Of a stretch of 64,000 nt of DNA, positions 29,559 through 39,497 are shown piece by piece. A program made the position numbers and the translations under genes. The DNA comes from Colwellia sp. (GTDB lineage Bacteria > Pseudomonadota > Gammaproteobacteria > Enterobacterales > Alteromonadaceae): assembly GCA_013215465.1 (NCBI GenBank), contig JABSOW010000020.1:1-64000 (forward strand), written 5' to 3'. Numbering within the stretch: the first letter of the stretch is position 1; the number at the start of each line of letters is the position of its first letter. Below the pieces are notes generated by a model, which saw only the letters and a list, made by a program, of their open reading frames with translations, was not told the DNA's origin and did not search any database.

Positions 29559-30509
29559 ATGGGATTAATAGTTAACGGTAAATGGGTCGACCAATGGTAT
29601 GACACCGACAAAAGTGAAGGTAAGTTTGTTCGTCAAGACAGTCGTTTTAGAGATCAAATTTCATCAGCAGCCGATAGTAAATTTAAACCCGAAGCAGGGC
29701 GTTACCATTTATATGTTTCATTGGCGTGTCCTTGGGCACATAGAACACTAATATTTCGTCAGTTAAAACAACTTGAAGACGTTATTTCGGTAAGTATTGT
29801 TGAAGCACAAATGATGGAAAATGGTTGGGAATTTGGTGAGCATGGTGATCCACTCTACCATTTAGATTATGCGTATCAGTTATATTTAAAAGCAGATCCT
29901 AGCTACCAAGGCCGAGTAACCGTACCGATTTTATGGGATAAAAAAACACAAAAAATTGTCAATAATGAATCCATTGAAATTATTCGTTTGTTTAATTCTG
30001 CCTTTAATGAATTAACGGGTAACGTCGATGATTATTTTCCGCTTGCACAAAGAGAAGAAATTGAAGCGGTGAACAGCCGTATTTATCACACCATTAACAA
30101 CGGTGTTTATAAAGCAGGATTTGCCACTACGCAAGCGGCTTATAATGAGGCATACACCACTTTATTTGACAGCTTAGATTGGTTAGAAGAGCGGTTATCA
30201 AAACAGCGCTACCTTGTTGGTGACAACATTACTGAAGCCGATTGGCGCTTATTTACCACGCTTATTCGTTTTGATGCGGTATATCACGGTCACTTTAAAT
30301 GTAACCGCCAAAAACTCAGTGAATTTTATCATATTAGTAACTATGTTAATGAGCTTTATCAAGTCGCTGGTGTTAAAGATACGGTTGACTTGGAATATAC
30401 CAAAAGCCACTACTATGCCAGCCATTTAACGATTAACCCAACCCGCGTTGTACCTTTAGGGGCAACTCAACACTTTGATGCGCCACACGATCGTGACCGC
30501 CAATATTAA
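29559..30509 (+). CDS. yqjG: Glutathionyl-hydroquinone reductase (YqjG type)
   Basis: Xi-class glutathione transferase of 316 residues that reduces glutathionyl-hydroquinones. The catalytic cysteine is Cys57 in SLACPWAHRT, and FDAVYHGHFKCN and the C-terminal helical domain match the class. It lies between doxX and a pirin gene under apparent LysR control, nine bases before the pirin ATG, consistent with one quinone-stress operon. Confidence 0.92.
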   Translation: MGLIVNGKWVDQWYDTDKSEGKFVRQDSRFRDQISSAADSKFKPEAGRYHLYVSLACPWAHRTLIFRQLKQLEDVISVSIVEAQMMENGWEFGEHGDPLYHLDYAYQLYLKADPSYQGRVTVPILWDKKTQKIVNNESIEIIRLFNSAFNELTGNVDDYFPLAQREEIEAVNSRIYHTINNGVYKAGFATTQAAYNEAYTTLFDSLDWLEERLSKQRYLVGDNITEADWRLFTTLIRFDAVYHGHFKCNRQKLSEFYHISNYVNELYQVAGVKDTVDLEYTKSHYYASHLTINPTRVVPLGATQHFDAPHDRDRQY

Positions 30510-30518
30510 GGAAAGATT

Positions 30519-31226
30519 ATGATTAAACATTATCCTTATAAAAGCTTAGGTAGTGCTAACCATGGTTGGCTTAAATCTAAACATCATTTTAGCTTTGCTC
30601 ATTACTATAATCCTACTCGCATGGGGTTTGGCAAGTTACGTGTAGTTAACGACGACTGGGTTGCACCAGGTACTGGCTTTCCATTACACCCCCATCGTAA
30701 TATGGAAATTATTAGCTTTATTCGATCTGGTGCCATTACCCATCAAGATAGTACAGGTAATAAAGGCATAACTAAAGGAGGTGAAATACAAGTAATGAGT
30801 GCGGGCACAGGTATTGTACATTCAGAATATAACCGCACCCAAGAGCCGTTAACCTTTTATCAAATTTGGATTGAAACTAATAAAAATAACGTAAGGCCTC
30901 GTTGGGAAAGTAAAAAATCCCCTACCGAGCAGGCATCAGCGCTTACTTTATTAGCATCTGGTTACGCTGAGGATAAAAACAAAGCACTTTTTATCAATCA
31001 AGAAGCACGTATATATGGTGGTAAATTAGCAAAGGACAGCATCATTGAGCATGATATTACTCATCAAGCATATATTTTAGCATCAAGTGGTATGTTCAAA
31101 GTAGAAGACAGCGCTGGCAATGTAACGTTGAATAAAGGCGATGGTGCTGAAGTTACTCAGTCTACTTCAATTATGTTAAGCGCATTAACAGATTGTGAAA
31201 TTATCATCATTGATACTATCGATTAA
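30519..31226 (+). CDS. Pirin family protein (YhaK/YhhW-like)
   Basis: Bicupin of 235 residues. The N-terminal cupin carries the metal ligands (FPLHPHRNMEI and HSEYN), and IQVMSAGTGIVHSE is the pirin signature. E. coli relatives have quercetinase or redox-sensing activity. It is third in the doxX-yqjG-pirin operon. Confidence 0.9.
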   Translation: MIKHYPYKSLGSANHGWLKSKHHFSFAHYYNPTRMGFGKLRVVNDDWVAPGTGFPLHPHRNMEIISFIRSGAITHQDSTGNKGITKGGEIQVMSAGTGIVHSEYNRTQEPLTFYQIWIETNKNNVRPRWESKKSPTEQASALTLLASGYAEDKNKALFINQEARIYGGKLAKDSIIEHDITHQAYILASSGMFKVEDSAGNVTLNKGDGAEVTQSTSIMLSALTDCEIIIIDTID

Positions 31227-31329
31227 GCGAATTAATCCTAAAAGGCTGGAACTTACCATGGTACTAAAAATAACCCTGAATAAAAAATATGCCTTGATCA
31301 TGAATCGCTCAGACTTCCTGAAACGAGCA

Positions 31330-31545
31330 TCTTCAAGTGGAGCGGGTATAGTACAGTTTATTAGCTCTCCTTCATATTTTACACGGGTACTTTCAACCGC
31401 TAACCTTAATCGTTCCAGCACTGCTTTGGTATCTTCTAACTCAGTTTCTGCAATTAACAAAGAAAACTCTTCACCAGCTATTCGGCCAAAGATATCAAAA
31501 CTCCGTATGCCAAAACACGTTAGCGAAAACCTGAACTATATCCCA
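31330..31545 (-). pseudogene. Remnant of a GGDEF domain
   Basis: The minus strand reads FGIRSFDIFGRIAGEEFSLL then IAETELEDTKAVLERLRLAVES, the second half of a diguanylate cyclase domain, with GGEEF changed to AGEEF. There is no start and no upstream half; after about NCTIP the sequence is no longer similar. The remaining gene is gone. It lies between the pirin gene and the end of the Tad locus. Confidence 0.7.
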
Positions 31546-31574
31546 CCTGCTTATTATGCTAACGCTTTTTATCA

Positions 31575-32543
31575 CTAGAGGCTTGAAGGTAAAGCTTTCG
31601 CATCATGCAAATAAAGTTGTACATTTTCTAAGTTAATGTGACTTTTTTCTAAATAACGAGGAGAAAGGTCAATGGCATTTTGTAAAAAATATTCCGCTTC
31701 TTGGTAACGACCATCTAATAATAAGAAATAGCCAATATCATTATATGCTTGAGCTGTGCTCATCACTTGTTTAAAAAGTTGAAGTGCTTGGTTGTATTGA
31801 CCTGTACGGACATAAATGAGTCCTAGGTTAAGTTTAGCTCGTTCAAAGTTTGAATTGATATCAAGCGCTTTTTTATAAAAATCTTCAGCCAAACTATAAT
31901 TGCTGGTTAAATAATATGAGTAACCCATATTGGTATAAATCAATGATAAATTTTCTGAAATAGGGATGATTAAATTGAAAATTTCTCTCGCATATTCATG
32001 ACGGTGACCAAGATCGCTGAGTACTGCTAAGGCGTTATAGGCGAGTAAAGGTGATTCACTATCCAGTGCGATGAAATGTTCAAATGAAACATTTGTATGA
32101 AGCCGCTGCTGATCTAATTTAACGGTACGTTCAAGTGCATCCTTAGCTTTGTCCGTTTGCTTATGCTCAAAATAATAAATGCCCATTTGGGCTAACGCAG
32201 GAACATGATCAGGTTTGACGGTCAAAGCTTGCTTAAATGCCCTAATTGCTAATTCTGGGCTATCTAGGCTATTTTGAATATGGCCAATTTTACATAAAAT
32301 TTCTATATCGTTTTTATCAAATTCAAGTGCTTGAAGATAATAAAAAATAGCTTTTTTTAAATTGTTACTTTGTGCTTCGGCTTCAGCCAAAGTTAAGTTT
32401 TTCTCTTTAGATTGTATGTTATTTTCCGGTGGTTTTTTTTCGTCACTTGAATTGCTAGTATTAGTGCAACCAGCAATAGTGACTGAAAAAATCAATAATA
32501 AACTGGTAATAATTAGGTATTTTCTATTCGAATATATCATCAT
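31575..32543 (-). CDS. tadD: Tad pilus assembly lipoprotein TadD (TPR)
   Basis: 322-residue lipoprotein: signal peptide with lipobox IAGC, then TPR repeats from about residue 50 onward (AEAEAQSNNLKKAIFYYLQALE and others). TadD is needed for secretin assembly or stability in Tad systems. It is the last gene of the locus; its start overlaps the last base of tadC. Confidence 0.85.
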   Translation of the reverse strand: MMIYSNRKYLIITSLLLIFSVTIAGCTNTSNSSDEKKPPENNIQSKEKNLTLAEAEAQSNNLKKAIFYYLQALEFDKNDIEILCKIGHIQNSLDSPELAIRAFKQALTVKPDHVPALAQMGIYYFEHKQTDKAKDALERTVKLDQQRLHTNVSFEHFIALDSESPLLAYNALAVLSDLGHRHEYAREIFNLIIPISENLSLIYTNMGYSYYLTSNYSLAEDFYKKALDINSNFERAKLNLGLIYVRTGQYNQALQLFKQVMSTAQAYNDIGYFLLLDGRYQEAEYFLQNAIDLSPRYLEKSHINLENVQLYLHDAKALPSSL

Positions 32544-33520
32544 TAAAACGCCTTATCCCAAACATTCATTACTTTTAATACCGCTGGACCAATCGCCACG
32601 ATAAAGAAAGATGGCCAGATACAAAACATCATAGGAAATATCATCTTAACGCCTAATTTAGCAGCATTTTCTTCTGCAGCTTGCAGGCGTTTATCTCGAT
32701 ACTCATCAGCATAAATTCGAATCGTTTCAGCAACACCAGTACCCAGCCTAAGGCTTTGCACAATCACAGAATTTAACCCTCTAATATCTTCTAAACCGGT
32801 TCTATCACTAAATTCTTGTAATGCTTGTTGCATTGATAACCCAACACGAACTTTACTGCAAACTAAGCCAAGTTCATGGGCTAATTCAGGGTGTACAAAA
32901 TCCAGCTCATTTTTAACACGTTGAAATGCTTCTAATAAACCCAAACCAGCCTCACAACATACAATCAATAAATCGAGCGCATCGGGGAAAAACTTACGCA
33001 ATGACTTCATACGGAGATTAGCTAGTCTATGTAAAATCAACGAAGGTAATATATAAAAAAGACCGATAATAAAAGCAAAAATATAAAGAGTAACTAATAG
33101 GGATAAACCACCAGAAAGTTGCACCACAGCAATTGAAACTAATATCCCAGAGAGTAAGGATATTAGTTTAAGCGCATTAAATAACTTTAACGCGTTAGTT
33201 GAATGATAACCAGCATGAATAAGTAGTTTTTTGGTGGATTTATCGCCAGAAAAGCTACTGTTAATCAATGGTATATGTTTTATTTTATTTAAGTTATGTT
33301 CAAGAGTCGATGAAAAATCTTCTTGGGTATGGGTAGCCGATAAGGGCTGATGGGTCAGTTTATCTATCTGCGCTTTTACTGGCGAATAGAGGCCTGAAAA
33401 TATATAGTAAAATGCCATCGCTAAAGTCACGCCAGCAGCGGCAGCAACAAGGTAAATCAACCATTCAACCATGACTTTATTATTAGTGAAACTTAGTAAT
33501 AAACCTTGTAGATATTCCAT
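32543..33520 (-). CDS. tadC: Tad pilus inner membrane platform protein TadC
   Basis: Type II secretion system F-domain protein of 325 residues. Membrane helices are at about 18-40, 120-165 and 295-320, and the cytoplasmic part has PDALDLLIVCCEAGLGL and GTGVAETIRIYADEYRDKR, both typical of TadC. It pairs with TadB to anchor TadA. Four bases separate it from tadB. Confidence 0.92.
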   Translation of the reverse strand: MEYLQGLLLSFTNNKVMVEWLIYLVAAAAGVTLAMAFYYIFSGLYSPVKAQIDKLTHQPLSATHTQEDFSSTLEHNLNKIKHIPLINSSFSGDKSTKKLLIHAGYHSTNALKLFNALKLISLLSGILVSIAVVQLSGGLSLLVTLYIFAFIIGLFYILPSLILHRLANLRMKSLRKFFPDALDLLIVCCEAGLGLLEAFQRVKNELDFVHPELAHELGLVCSKVRVGLSMQQALQEFSDRTGLEDIRGLNSVIVQSLRLGTGVAETIRIYADEYRDKRLQAAEENAAKLGVKMIFPMMFCIWPSFFIVAIGPAVLKVMNVWDKAF

Positions 33521-33523
33521 GAT

Positions 33524-34492
33524 TTACACCTCTATTTGAATTAATTTTTTAATCCACCAAATACCTAGCAGCATGCCAGCGCCACCCCATTTCAGTAAGT
33601 TTAACCCCGCAGGGGTTGAAATTAATATGGCCACATAACTTGGCGATGATATATATAAAACAGCAAAGAGCACAAAAGGCATTAACACCAAAACCCAACC
33701 AGAAAGTCGACCTTCTGCAGACAAAGTTTTCACCTTTCTTTTAAAGGTGAATCGTTGTCTGATCACTTTTGATAATTTATCAATGTTTTCAGCAAGATTG
33801 CCACCAGTGGATTTTTGAATAGCAACCGCGCTAGAAAATGCCATTGCTGAAGTACTTGGCACTCGCTTAACAAAATTGAGTAATGCTGTTGTGGTATCAT
33901 TACCAAAATTAATACGATTAAAAATTATCTTAAATTCATCGGCTAAATGACCGTCCATTTCCTCAAAAACAAGTTTAATGGCATCACTAAAAGCATAACC
34001 TGCCTGCAAACCTCTTTTAAGTACGTCCATCGCTTCGGGAAATTGCTCTTCAATTTTCTCCATGCGCTGGGTCATGTCACGATTTAACTTGAGATGAAAA
34101 GCTAACAAAATCAACAAAGAACATAATAAGCTAAATAGCCAATCTTGACTAAAAAAGCTAATAAGTGCAAAAGCAGCAAGACTAGCCCCTAAGGCAATAG
34201 CTAAATATTGATGACCTAACAGTTTTGAGCCGGATATTTCCATTTTATAGGTTAAATTTGAAATCCAAGGCAATGATTCTAACCAACGGGTAAAGGGCGG
34301 TAGTTGTGCTACTTTATTATTGTATAATAAGTTTTTTTCAATATTTTTATCCTTTAACGCCAGTGACAGTAAATGTTTTTTTAACTGCTTGGTATCTGCT
34401 CTTTGTGGACTGTATACCGAAATAAACAAGCTTTGCGCCAATAAAACTACAGCGGCAAAAACTAAAAGTAAAAATATAAGTTGCGGACTCAT
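33524..34492 (-). CDS. tadB: Tad pilus inner membrane platform protein TadB
   Basis: 322-residue T2SSF-domain protein with an N-terminal helix, a pair of central helices (about 95-130) and C-terminal helices (about 265-310). FPEAMDVLKRGLQAGYAFSD and STGGNLAENIDKLSKVIRQR are TadB-type. It lies between tadA and tadC. Confidence 0.92.
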   Translation of the reverse strand: MSPQLIFLLLVFAAVVLLAQSLFISVYSPQRADTKQLKKHLLSLALKDKNIEKNLLYNNKVAQLPPFTRWLESLPWISNLTYKMEISGSKLLGHQYLAIALGASLAAFALISFFSQDWLFSLLCSLLILLAFHLKLNRDMTQRMEKIEEQFPEAMDVLKRGLQAGYAFSDAIKLVFEEMDGHLADEFKIIFNRINFGNDTTTALLNFVKRVPSTSAMAFSSAVAIQKSTGGNLAENIDKLSKVIRQRFTFKRKVKTLSAEGRLSGWVLVLMPFVLFAVLYISSPSYVAILISTPAGLNLLKWGGAGMLLGIWWIKKLIQIEV

Positions 34493-34503
34493 AAAACCTC
34501 CTA

Positions 34504-35826
34504 TTAAAATTCCATGGCTGATTTATCAATACCATATAAACTATAGGGTATGTCGATACCCTTAATCGTTAATTGGTTATGAAATAGTGGAATAACACCT
34601 GTGGCTTGATAATGGCCTATTACTTTTCCTTGCTCATCTGTTTCTTCACGTTTGAAAGTAAAAATTTCTGACATGGTAATTACATCGCCTTCCATACCAG
34701 TAACTTCTTGAATACTGGTAATGCGACGGCAACCATCTTCTTGGCGTTGTAATTGCACTACCACATCAATGGCAGAAGATATTTGTGCTCTAATATTGTG
34801 TATCGGCATGTCAAAACCGCCCATACAAATCATATTTTCTAAACGGCCTAAGGCATCTCGAGGAGAATTAGCATGTAAGGTTGTTAGTGAGCCTTCATGG
34901 CCAGTATTCATCGCCGCTAACATATCTATCGCCTCTGCTCCCCTAACTTCACCAATAACAATACGATCAGGGCGCATTCTTAAACAGTTTTTAACCAAAT
35001 CACGTTGTGATATTTCGCCTTTGCCTTCTATATTGGCAGGGCGAGTTTCTAAGCGTACGGTGTGAGGTTGTTGCAATTGTAATTCAGCTGAATCCTCTAT
35101 AGTGATAATGCGTTCATTTTCAGGAATATAACCAGATAAAATATTAAGTAATGTGGTTTTACCACTACCAGTACCTCCTGAGATCAACACATTTAACTTA
35201 CCTTTGACTACCGCTTGAATTAACTGCCCCATTTCACTGCTCATAGTGCCATAGTTTATTAGTTGCTCAGCTGAGAGTTTGTCGACAGTAAAGCGACGAA
35301 TTGATAACGCAGGACCGTCAAGTGCTAAGGGGGGAATAATCGCGTTGACTCTACTGCCATCTTTAAGACGGGCATCTACCATAGGTGATGATTCATCGAT
35401 TCGGCGACCGACACTAGAAACAATTCGGTCAATAATATTAAGCAGATGTTTATCATCATAAAATTGCACCGCTACTTTTTCCAATTTACCGTTGCGTTCT
35501 ACATAAATACTGTCATGGCGGTTAACTAAAATATCGGCAATGCTAGCATCTTCTAATAGAGTTTCTAACGGACCCAGGCCTAAAATTTCATCAATAATCA
35601 GCTTAATCAATATTTGACGAACTTGTAAACTTAATGGTCTGGTTATTTCATTTAATAAACTACAACATAAGTCGGTGATTTGGGTCTTAGCAACCTTGTT
35701 TTCCATGGTTTCTAATACTGATAGATCCAACAAGGTTAATATTTTGCCAAATATTTCCTGTTTAGTGCGCATATCCTCAGGCGTTAAAATACTAAAAGGA
35801 TCATCTGATTTTTTACTATATAACAT
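34504..35826 (-). CDS. tadA: Tad pilus ATPase TadA (CpaF)
   Basis: Secretion ATPase that powers Flp pilus assembly. From the ATG at 35826 it has 440 residues; the TTG at 35838 is less likely since GGAGG lies properly before the ATG. Walker A ISGGTGSGKTTLL is near 217, and the Walker B/His-box region has MRPDRIVIGEVRGAEA. The start overlaps the end of tadZ by 11 bases, so the two are translationally coupled. Confidence 0.94.
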   Translation of the reverse strand: MLYSKKSDDPFSILTPEDMRTKQEIFGKILTLLDLSVLETMENKVAKTQITDLCCSLLNEITRPLSLQVRQILIKLIIDEILGLGPLETLLEDASIADILVNRHDSIYVERNGKLEKVAVQFYDDKHLLNIIDRIVSSVGRRIDESSPMVDARLKDGSRVNAIIPPLALDGPALSIRRFTVDKLSAEQLINYGTMSSEMGQLIQAVVKGKLNVLISGGTGSGKTTLLNILSGYIPENERIITIEDSAELQLQQPHTVRLETRPANIEGKGEISQRDLVKNCLRMRPDRIVIGEVRGAEAIDMLAAMNTGHEGSLTTLHANSPRDALGRLENMICMGGFDMPIHNIRAQISSAIDVVVQLQRQEDGCRRITSIQEVTGMEGDVITMSEIFTFKREETDEQGKVIGHYQATGVIPLFHNQLTIKGIDIPYSLYGIDKSAMEF

Positions 35827-37066
35827 TATTACCTCCAAACAGTTTGCTGAAAAACCCAGGTTTTTCTACTGGCAGCTTAAGTGGGAAAACTTGTTTTATA
35901 ATGGTACAAATTTCTTTATGAATGATCTTGTTTTCAGTCAGTTTTGCCAAGGGTGAACCTAAATCGGTACAAGAACTGGCCAATTGATAATTATTGCTGA
36001 CATAAAAAATACACTCGATCGCTAGGGCTTTTTTAATATCATTAAGGGTAATATGAGTGACTTTTTTTGAATAACGATTAACAATTATCTTGATTACACT
36101 CTTGTTAATCCCCATTACCTCTGTGAGTTGTTGAATAAGCGCTTTAGCTTCCCTTAGGCTGACGATATTTTGTTGCACCACAATGAGAAATTGACTCGAT
36201 ATAGATACTAGCGGTAAAGTGAGCAGGTCTAAACCACGAGACAAATCTACTAATACCAAGTCATGATTCAGTTTTATTTTCCATGCTAGTTGTTCTAAGT
36301 GCTCAAAATTTTTATTTTGCTCATTATCAAGCTGGGCATAAGCTTTACTAGCCAATAAGCTTAAGTTTTTACGTTTTGTCATCATCGACTTTATCGCGAC
36401 ATTATCGAGCTTATCAATTTCATTTAAGGCATCGGTTAAAAAATAATTGGCTTCAAGGTTAAGGGTATCGGCGAGAGACCCATAGTGTAAGTCAGCATCA
36501 ATGAGCGCTATTTCATCTTGACAAAGATCTGCGCTAATTTCTCCTAAGCAGCCAGTGATAAAACTAGCACCAGAGCCTGATTTACCATTAATTATACTAA
36601 TAATAGGAGCAACTTTTTTTTCTTTTAAAATTTCATTGGCACATATCGTTAAGGTATTAAATAGCTCCTGTTCAATATCCTTAAAGGGAATAATATCTTG
36701 TACATGAAAATGCATTGCGGTACGAACAATGTTAGCGGCAATACCATCACCTAAAAGTAACGTGGGCATATTTTTGGTAGCTAGTTTTTCAATAACCAAC
36801 GGGCAATTATCTTTGTCGCTGCTTACCGCTAAAATAACTAACTCAAATTGACTTAAGTGCTCAGGCATTTGATCACTAAACTCAAAGTTTAAATTCGTAA
36901 TTAAATAAAATTGGCTAGACAAGGCAAGTTGAACATTTAACTCTGTGCAAATAACCAAAACACTGAGATGAACAGGTAAACTTTGCTTTTTTTTAACTGA
37001 ACCATCAGTTTCAGCTAATCTTGCATCAGGTAAATCAACAACATTATTGATGTTTTTACTCTTCAT
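35816..37066 (-). CDS. tadZ: Tad pilus localisation ATPase TadZ (CpaE)
   Basis: 416 residues: an atypical receiver-like domain (about 30-150) followed by a MinD/ParA-type ATPase with deviant Walker A NGKSGSGAS near 163 and ALIDADLHYGSLADTL. TadZ marks the pole or site where the pilus is built. It is coupled to tadA. It sits after tadF with a 69-base gap. Confidence 0.88.
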   Translation of the reverse strand: MKSKNINNVVDLPDARLAETDGSVKKKQSLPVHLSVLVICTELNVQLALSSQFYLITNLNFEFSDQMPEHLSQFELVILAVSSDKDNCPLVIEKLATKNMPTLLLGDGIAANIVRTAMHFHVQDIIPFKDIEQELFNTLTICANEILKEKKVAPIISIINGKSGSGASFITGCLGEISADLCQDEIALIDADLHYGSLADTLNLEANYFLTDALNEIDKLDNVAIKSMMTKRKNLSLLASKAYAQLDNEQNKNFEHLEQLAWKIKLNHDLVLVDLSRGLDLLTLPLVSISSQFLIVVQQNIVSLREAKALIQQLTEVMGINKSVIKIIVNRYSKKVTHITLNDIKKALAIECIFYVSNNYQLASSCTDLGSPLAKLTENKIIHKEICTIIKQVFPLKLPVEKPGFFSKLFGGNNVI

Positions 37067-37135
37067 AATACTTCCTTAAATAACACCTTTTTAAATAATA
37101 GCTTTTAAAACAATAGTTCGTGACAACAACGATAA

Positions 37136-37657
37136 CTATGGGACAGGTGGAACAGTTGGAAAGCAATAAGTATAATCAGGTAATCGTGTTGCACCTAAGC
37201 TCTCTCTGGGCAAGGTAGTAGCAAAACTCGGAGAGTTCAGTGTTAAAAATAAGCCTGGAATGATTAACTGGTGCTGGTAATCCTTTATCTCTGCTCTAAC
37301 CAAAGCAATGTCTTTAACATCAGCTACTGGGTCACCATTAATTTGTAAATAACTGATCTGCAAGTTGCTTATACTTAAATTTGGTGCCATGGGGATATTG
37401 TCAAAAAGCGCCGCTTCGAGCATAGGAGCAAAAGCAGATTTTGCTCCATGGTCAAAATGACAAACCGTTGCTAAACGAGCGCCACGTCTTGATGCTTCGG
37501 TCAGTATATTCCAAACAAAAAATAACCGGCCTACTTCGAGTACGGCAAATAACAATAAAAAAAATACTGCACCAACTAGGGCAAATTCAATGGTATAAAC
37601 GCCTCGTTGTTTATTGCGTCCTTTATTGTTTTTTACTTGCTTGGCTTTAGTAGTCAT
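37136..37657 (-). CDS. tadF: Tad pseudopilin TadF-like (TadE family)
   Basis: 173-residue minor pilin-like protein. The N-terminus RGVYTIEFALVGAVFFLLLF has the TadE/F processing and hydrophobic helix pattern with Glu at +5, after a short basic leader (about 19 residues). It lies two bases after tadE. It should be processed by the TadV peptidase. Confidence 0.85.
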   Translation of the reverse strand: MTTKAKQVKNNKGRNKQRGVYTIEFALVGAVFFLLLFAVLEVGRLFFVWNILTEASRRGARLATVCHFDHGAKSAFAPMLEAALFDNIPMAPNLSISNLQISYLQINGDPVADVKDIALVRAEIKDYQHQLIIPGLFLTLNSPSFATTLPRESLGATRLPDYTYCFPTVPPVP

Positions 37658-37659
37658 GG

Positions 37660-38136
37660 TTATAAAGCCCTCATGGTATAGGTTGATACTAGCGGGAAAC
37701 TCAAATCAATATCGTTACCTAAACCAAAGGTGGTAAAAGTATCAGAAAATAGGGGCTGCCAATCGTAAGTCACGGTAATAGTGATAAAATCACCACTAAT
37801 AGTCAAACTAATATCATCGTCATTCAGGTTAGGCAGTAGTAAGGTTGTGCTAGCACTTTGACCATACTTAATTAAGCTTTTTACTTCCGCAGTTACCGCG
37901 TCTTTAATATTGATTATGTTAGTATCACCAGGTTTGGCATTAGCAGATAAATAACGACTAGCATCTCTTACCGTTTTATTCAGCGCATTATATTGAAACA
38001 TTAACCGGCCAAATTCAGCACTAGCAAAAATCAGTAATAATAAAAACGGCAATACCATAGTAAATTCTATCGCGGCCAAACCTTTTTGTTTTTTTATATA
38101 AGCCATGTTACAGCCGTTACTAATGTTAGTTGTCAT
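37660..38136 (-). CDS. tadE: Tad pseudopilin TadE
   Basis: 158 residues from the ATG at 38136, whose AGG ribosome site overlaps the tadG stop. The ATG at 38106 is possible but has no ribosome site. KGLAAIEFTMVLPFLLLLIF is the TadE leader and helix with cleavage expected before LAAIEF. It is the middle gene of tadG-tadE-tadF. Confidence 0.87.
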   Translation of the reverse strand: MTTNISNGCNMAYIKKQKGLAAIEFTMVLPFLLLLIFASAEFGRLMFQYNALNKTVRDASRYLSANAKPGDTNIINIKDAVTAEVKSLIKYGQSASTTLLLPNLNDDDISLTISGDFITITVTYDWQPLFSDTFTTFGLGNDIDLSFPLVSTYTMRAL

Positions 38137-38145
38137 ACAATACAC

Positions 38146-39483
38146 CTAAGAATCAGTACTGTTGGGTACATGATATAACACCATTTTATAGGGCCCTGGG
38201 CTATCTATGGCTTCCAATGTTGCATTACCACCGCCAGAGCAATCATAGAGAAACTCACCAATAACATAAGACTCTTGCCCCTTATGCTCCACTTTTTGGG
38301 TGAGAAAGAAGCAACCAACGCCCAAAAAATCAAGATTATTAGCACCGTTGGTTTCACCATCACATTTGGCAATCACTACATTCATAATTCTTCGTCCGGG
38401 GGATGCCGGCAATATTTGACTAAAATTTTCTTCTTGTGGATTAACCGTTAAACCTTCCGTTGGCGGTGTACAACTTGGTATAGCTTTATTATTGTCATCT
38501 ACATACCAACCCGCTTGGTAGGCTTTAGTTGCATATGCCTCAGCTAAAGCCTCCTGATTGATTACCCCATCTACTTCAATGTCTTCCACTTCGATTTTCT
38601 GGCCCTGGCAAATATTTTCATCTCTTGGATGTTCGTCAGAGTTTACTGGGCCGTTCCAAAATCCCAAGCGAGTATTAAGCCCTTGTGCCACCGGGCCGAC
38701 ACTATTACCCGGCTCTGTTGGCACAGACTCATTATCTGTGCCTGTGGCAAAACAAGTTTGTACAATATTATCTTCCCCCGCCATAGCGGTGCGAATATCA
38801 GCGGCGCCAGAGTTACTTTCCAGCCGAATTAGTTGAAAGTTTCCTGCGCCAATAGCAGATTCGGTATTAGAGCCAATTTTCATCATATATAAACTATTGT
38901 GTACTAAACCGAAAGGTGGCGTAGTACCCGTGCCACACACCGCCATGGGCACTAAGTTAGTAAAGCAATTTTCTATGGCAGTGCTAGGACCTGCTAAGGC
39001 AGTTGCCGAAACTTGTTTATTAAAACTAAATACATTAGCTAAAAAATTATCTAAGCTCAGTTGGGTAAGTGAAATTTTGACAAATTGAGCATCTGGATCG
39101 GCTACCGCTAAAAAAGGATCAGCGTCGACAGAATATTCAAACGATAATACCGCAGTACTAGTATCATCAATATCTGCCAAGTCAATAGCACGGGATAACT
39201 CTTGTTGATCGCTATGGGCGAGATTTACTTGCAATAAATTTATCGCTGCTGTTTCCGCTTGGGCACGTGTTGCTCCTGAATCTAGCTCTTTTGCGGCATG
39301 TAAAGCCGCAGCATCTACCAGGTTTTGCAATCGGCCTTTATTTAATAATAAATGGCCACCATCTAACGCCAATGATGCCAAAGTGAGCAATGCTAATAAA
39401 CTGATGACAAATAATACCAAGACATTACCACCTTGATGGCGTTTGTCTTTATTTTGATTCAGTACCTTATGAATAGTTAACAT
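38146..39483 (-). CDS. tadG: TadG-like pilus assembly protein (Tad_N domain)
   Basis: 445 residues. The N-terminal Tad-like helix region GGNVLVLFVISLLALLTLA is followed by DGGHLLLNKGRLQNLVDAAAL, the Flp/TadG signature. A large Cys-containing periplasmic part follows. No clear von Willebrand MIDAS motif was seen, so it is a shorter or divergent TadG. It probably lies in the inner membrane with its body outside. Confidence 0.8.
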   Translation of the reverse strand: MLTIHKVLNQNKDKRHQGGNVLVLFVISLLALLTLASLALDGGHLLLNKGRLQNLVDAAALHAAKELDSGATRAQAETAAINLLQVNLAHSDQQELSRAIDLADIDDTSTAVLSFEYSVDADPFLAVADPDAQFVKISLTQLSLDNFLANVFSFNKQVSATALAGPSTAIENCFTNLVPMAVCGTGTTPPFGLVHNSLYMMKIGSNTESAIGAGNFQLIRLESNSGAADIRTAMAGEDNIVQTCFATGTDNESVPTEPGNSVGPVAQGLNTRLGFWNGPVNSDEHPRDENICQGQKIEVEDIEVDGVINQEALAEAYATKAYQAGWYVDDNNKAIPSCTPPTEGLTVNPQEENFSQILPASPGRRIMNVVIAKCDGETNGANNLDFLGVGCFFLTQKVEHKGQESYVIGEFLYDCSGGGNATLEAIDSPGPYKMVLYHVPNSTDS

Positions 39484-39497
39484 GATTATATACTCTC

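Noticed and set aside
31195-31578. Plus-strand 127-codon ORF after the pirin gene
   Set aside because: It overlaps the pirin end and the minus-strand GGDEF remnant explains the sequence; no ribosome site or family.
34721-35065. 114-codon plus-strand ORF inside tadA
   Set aside because: Opposite-strand shadow of the tadA ATPase gene.
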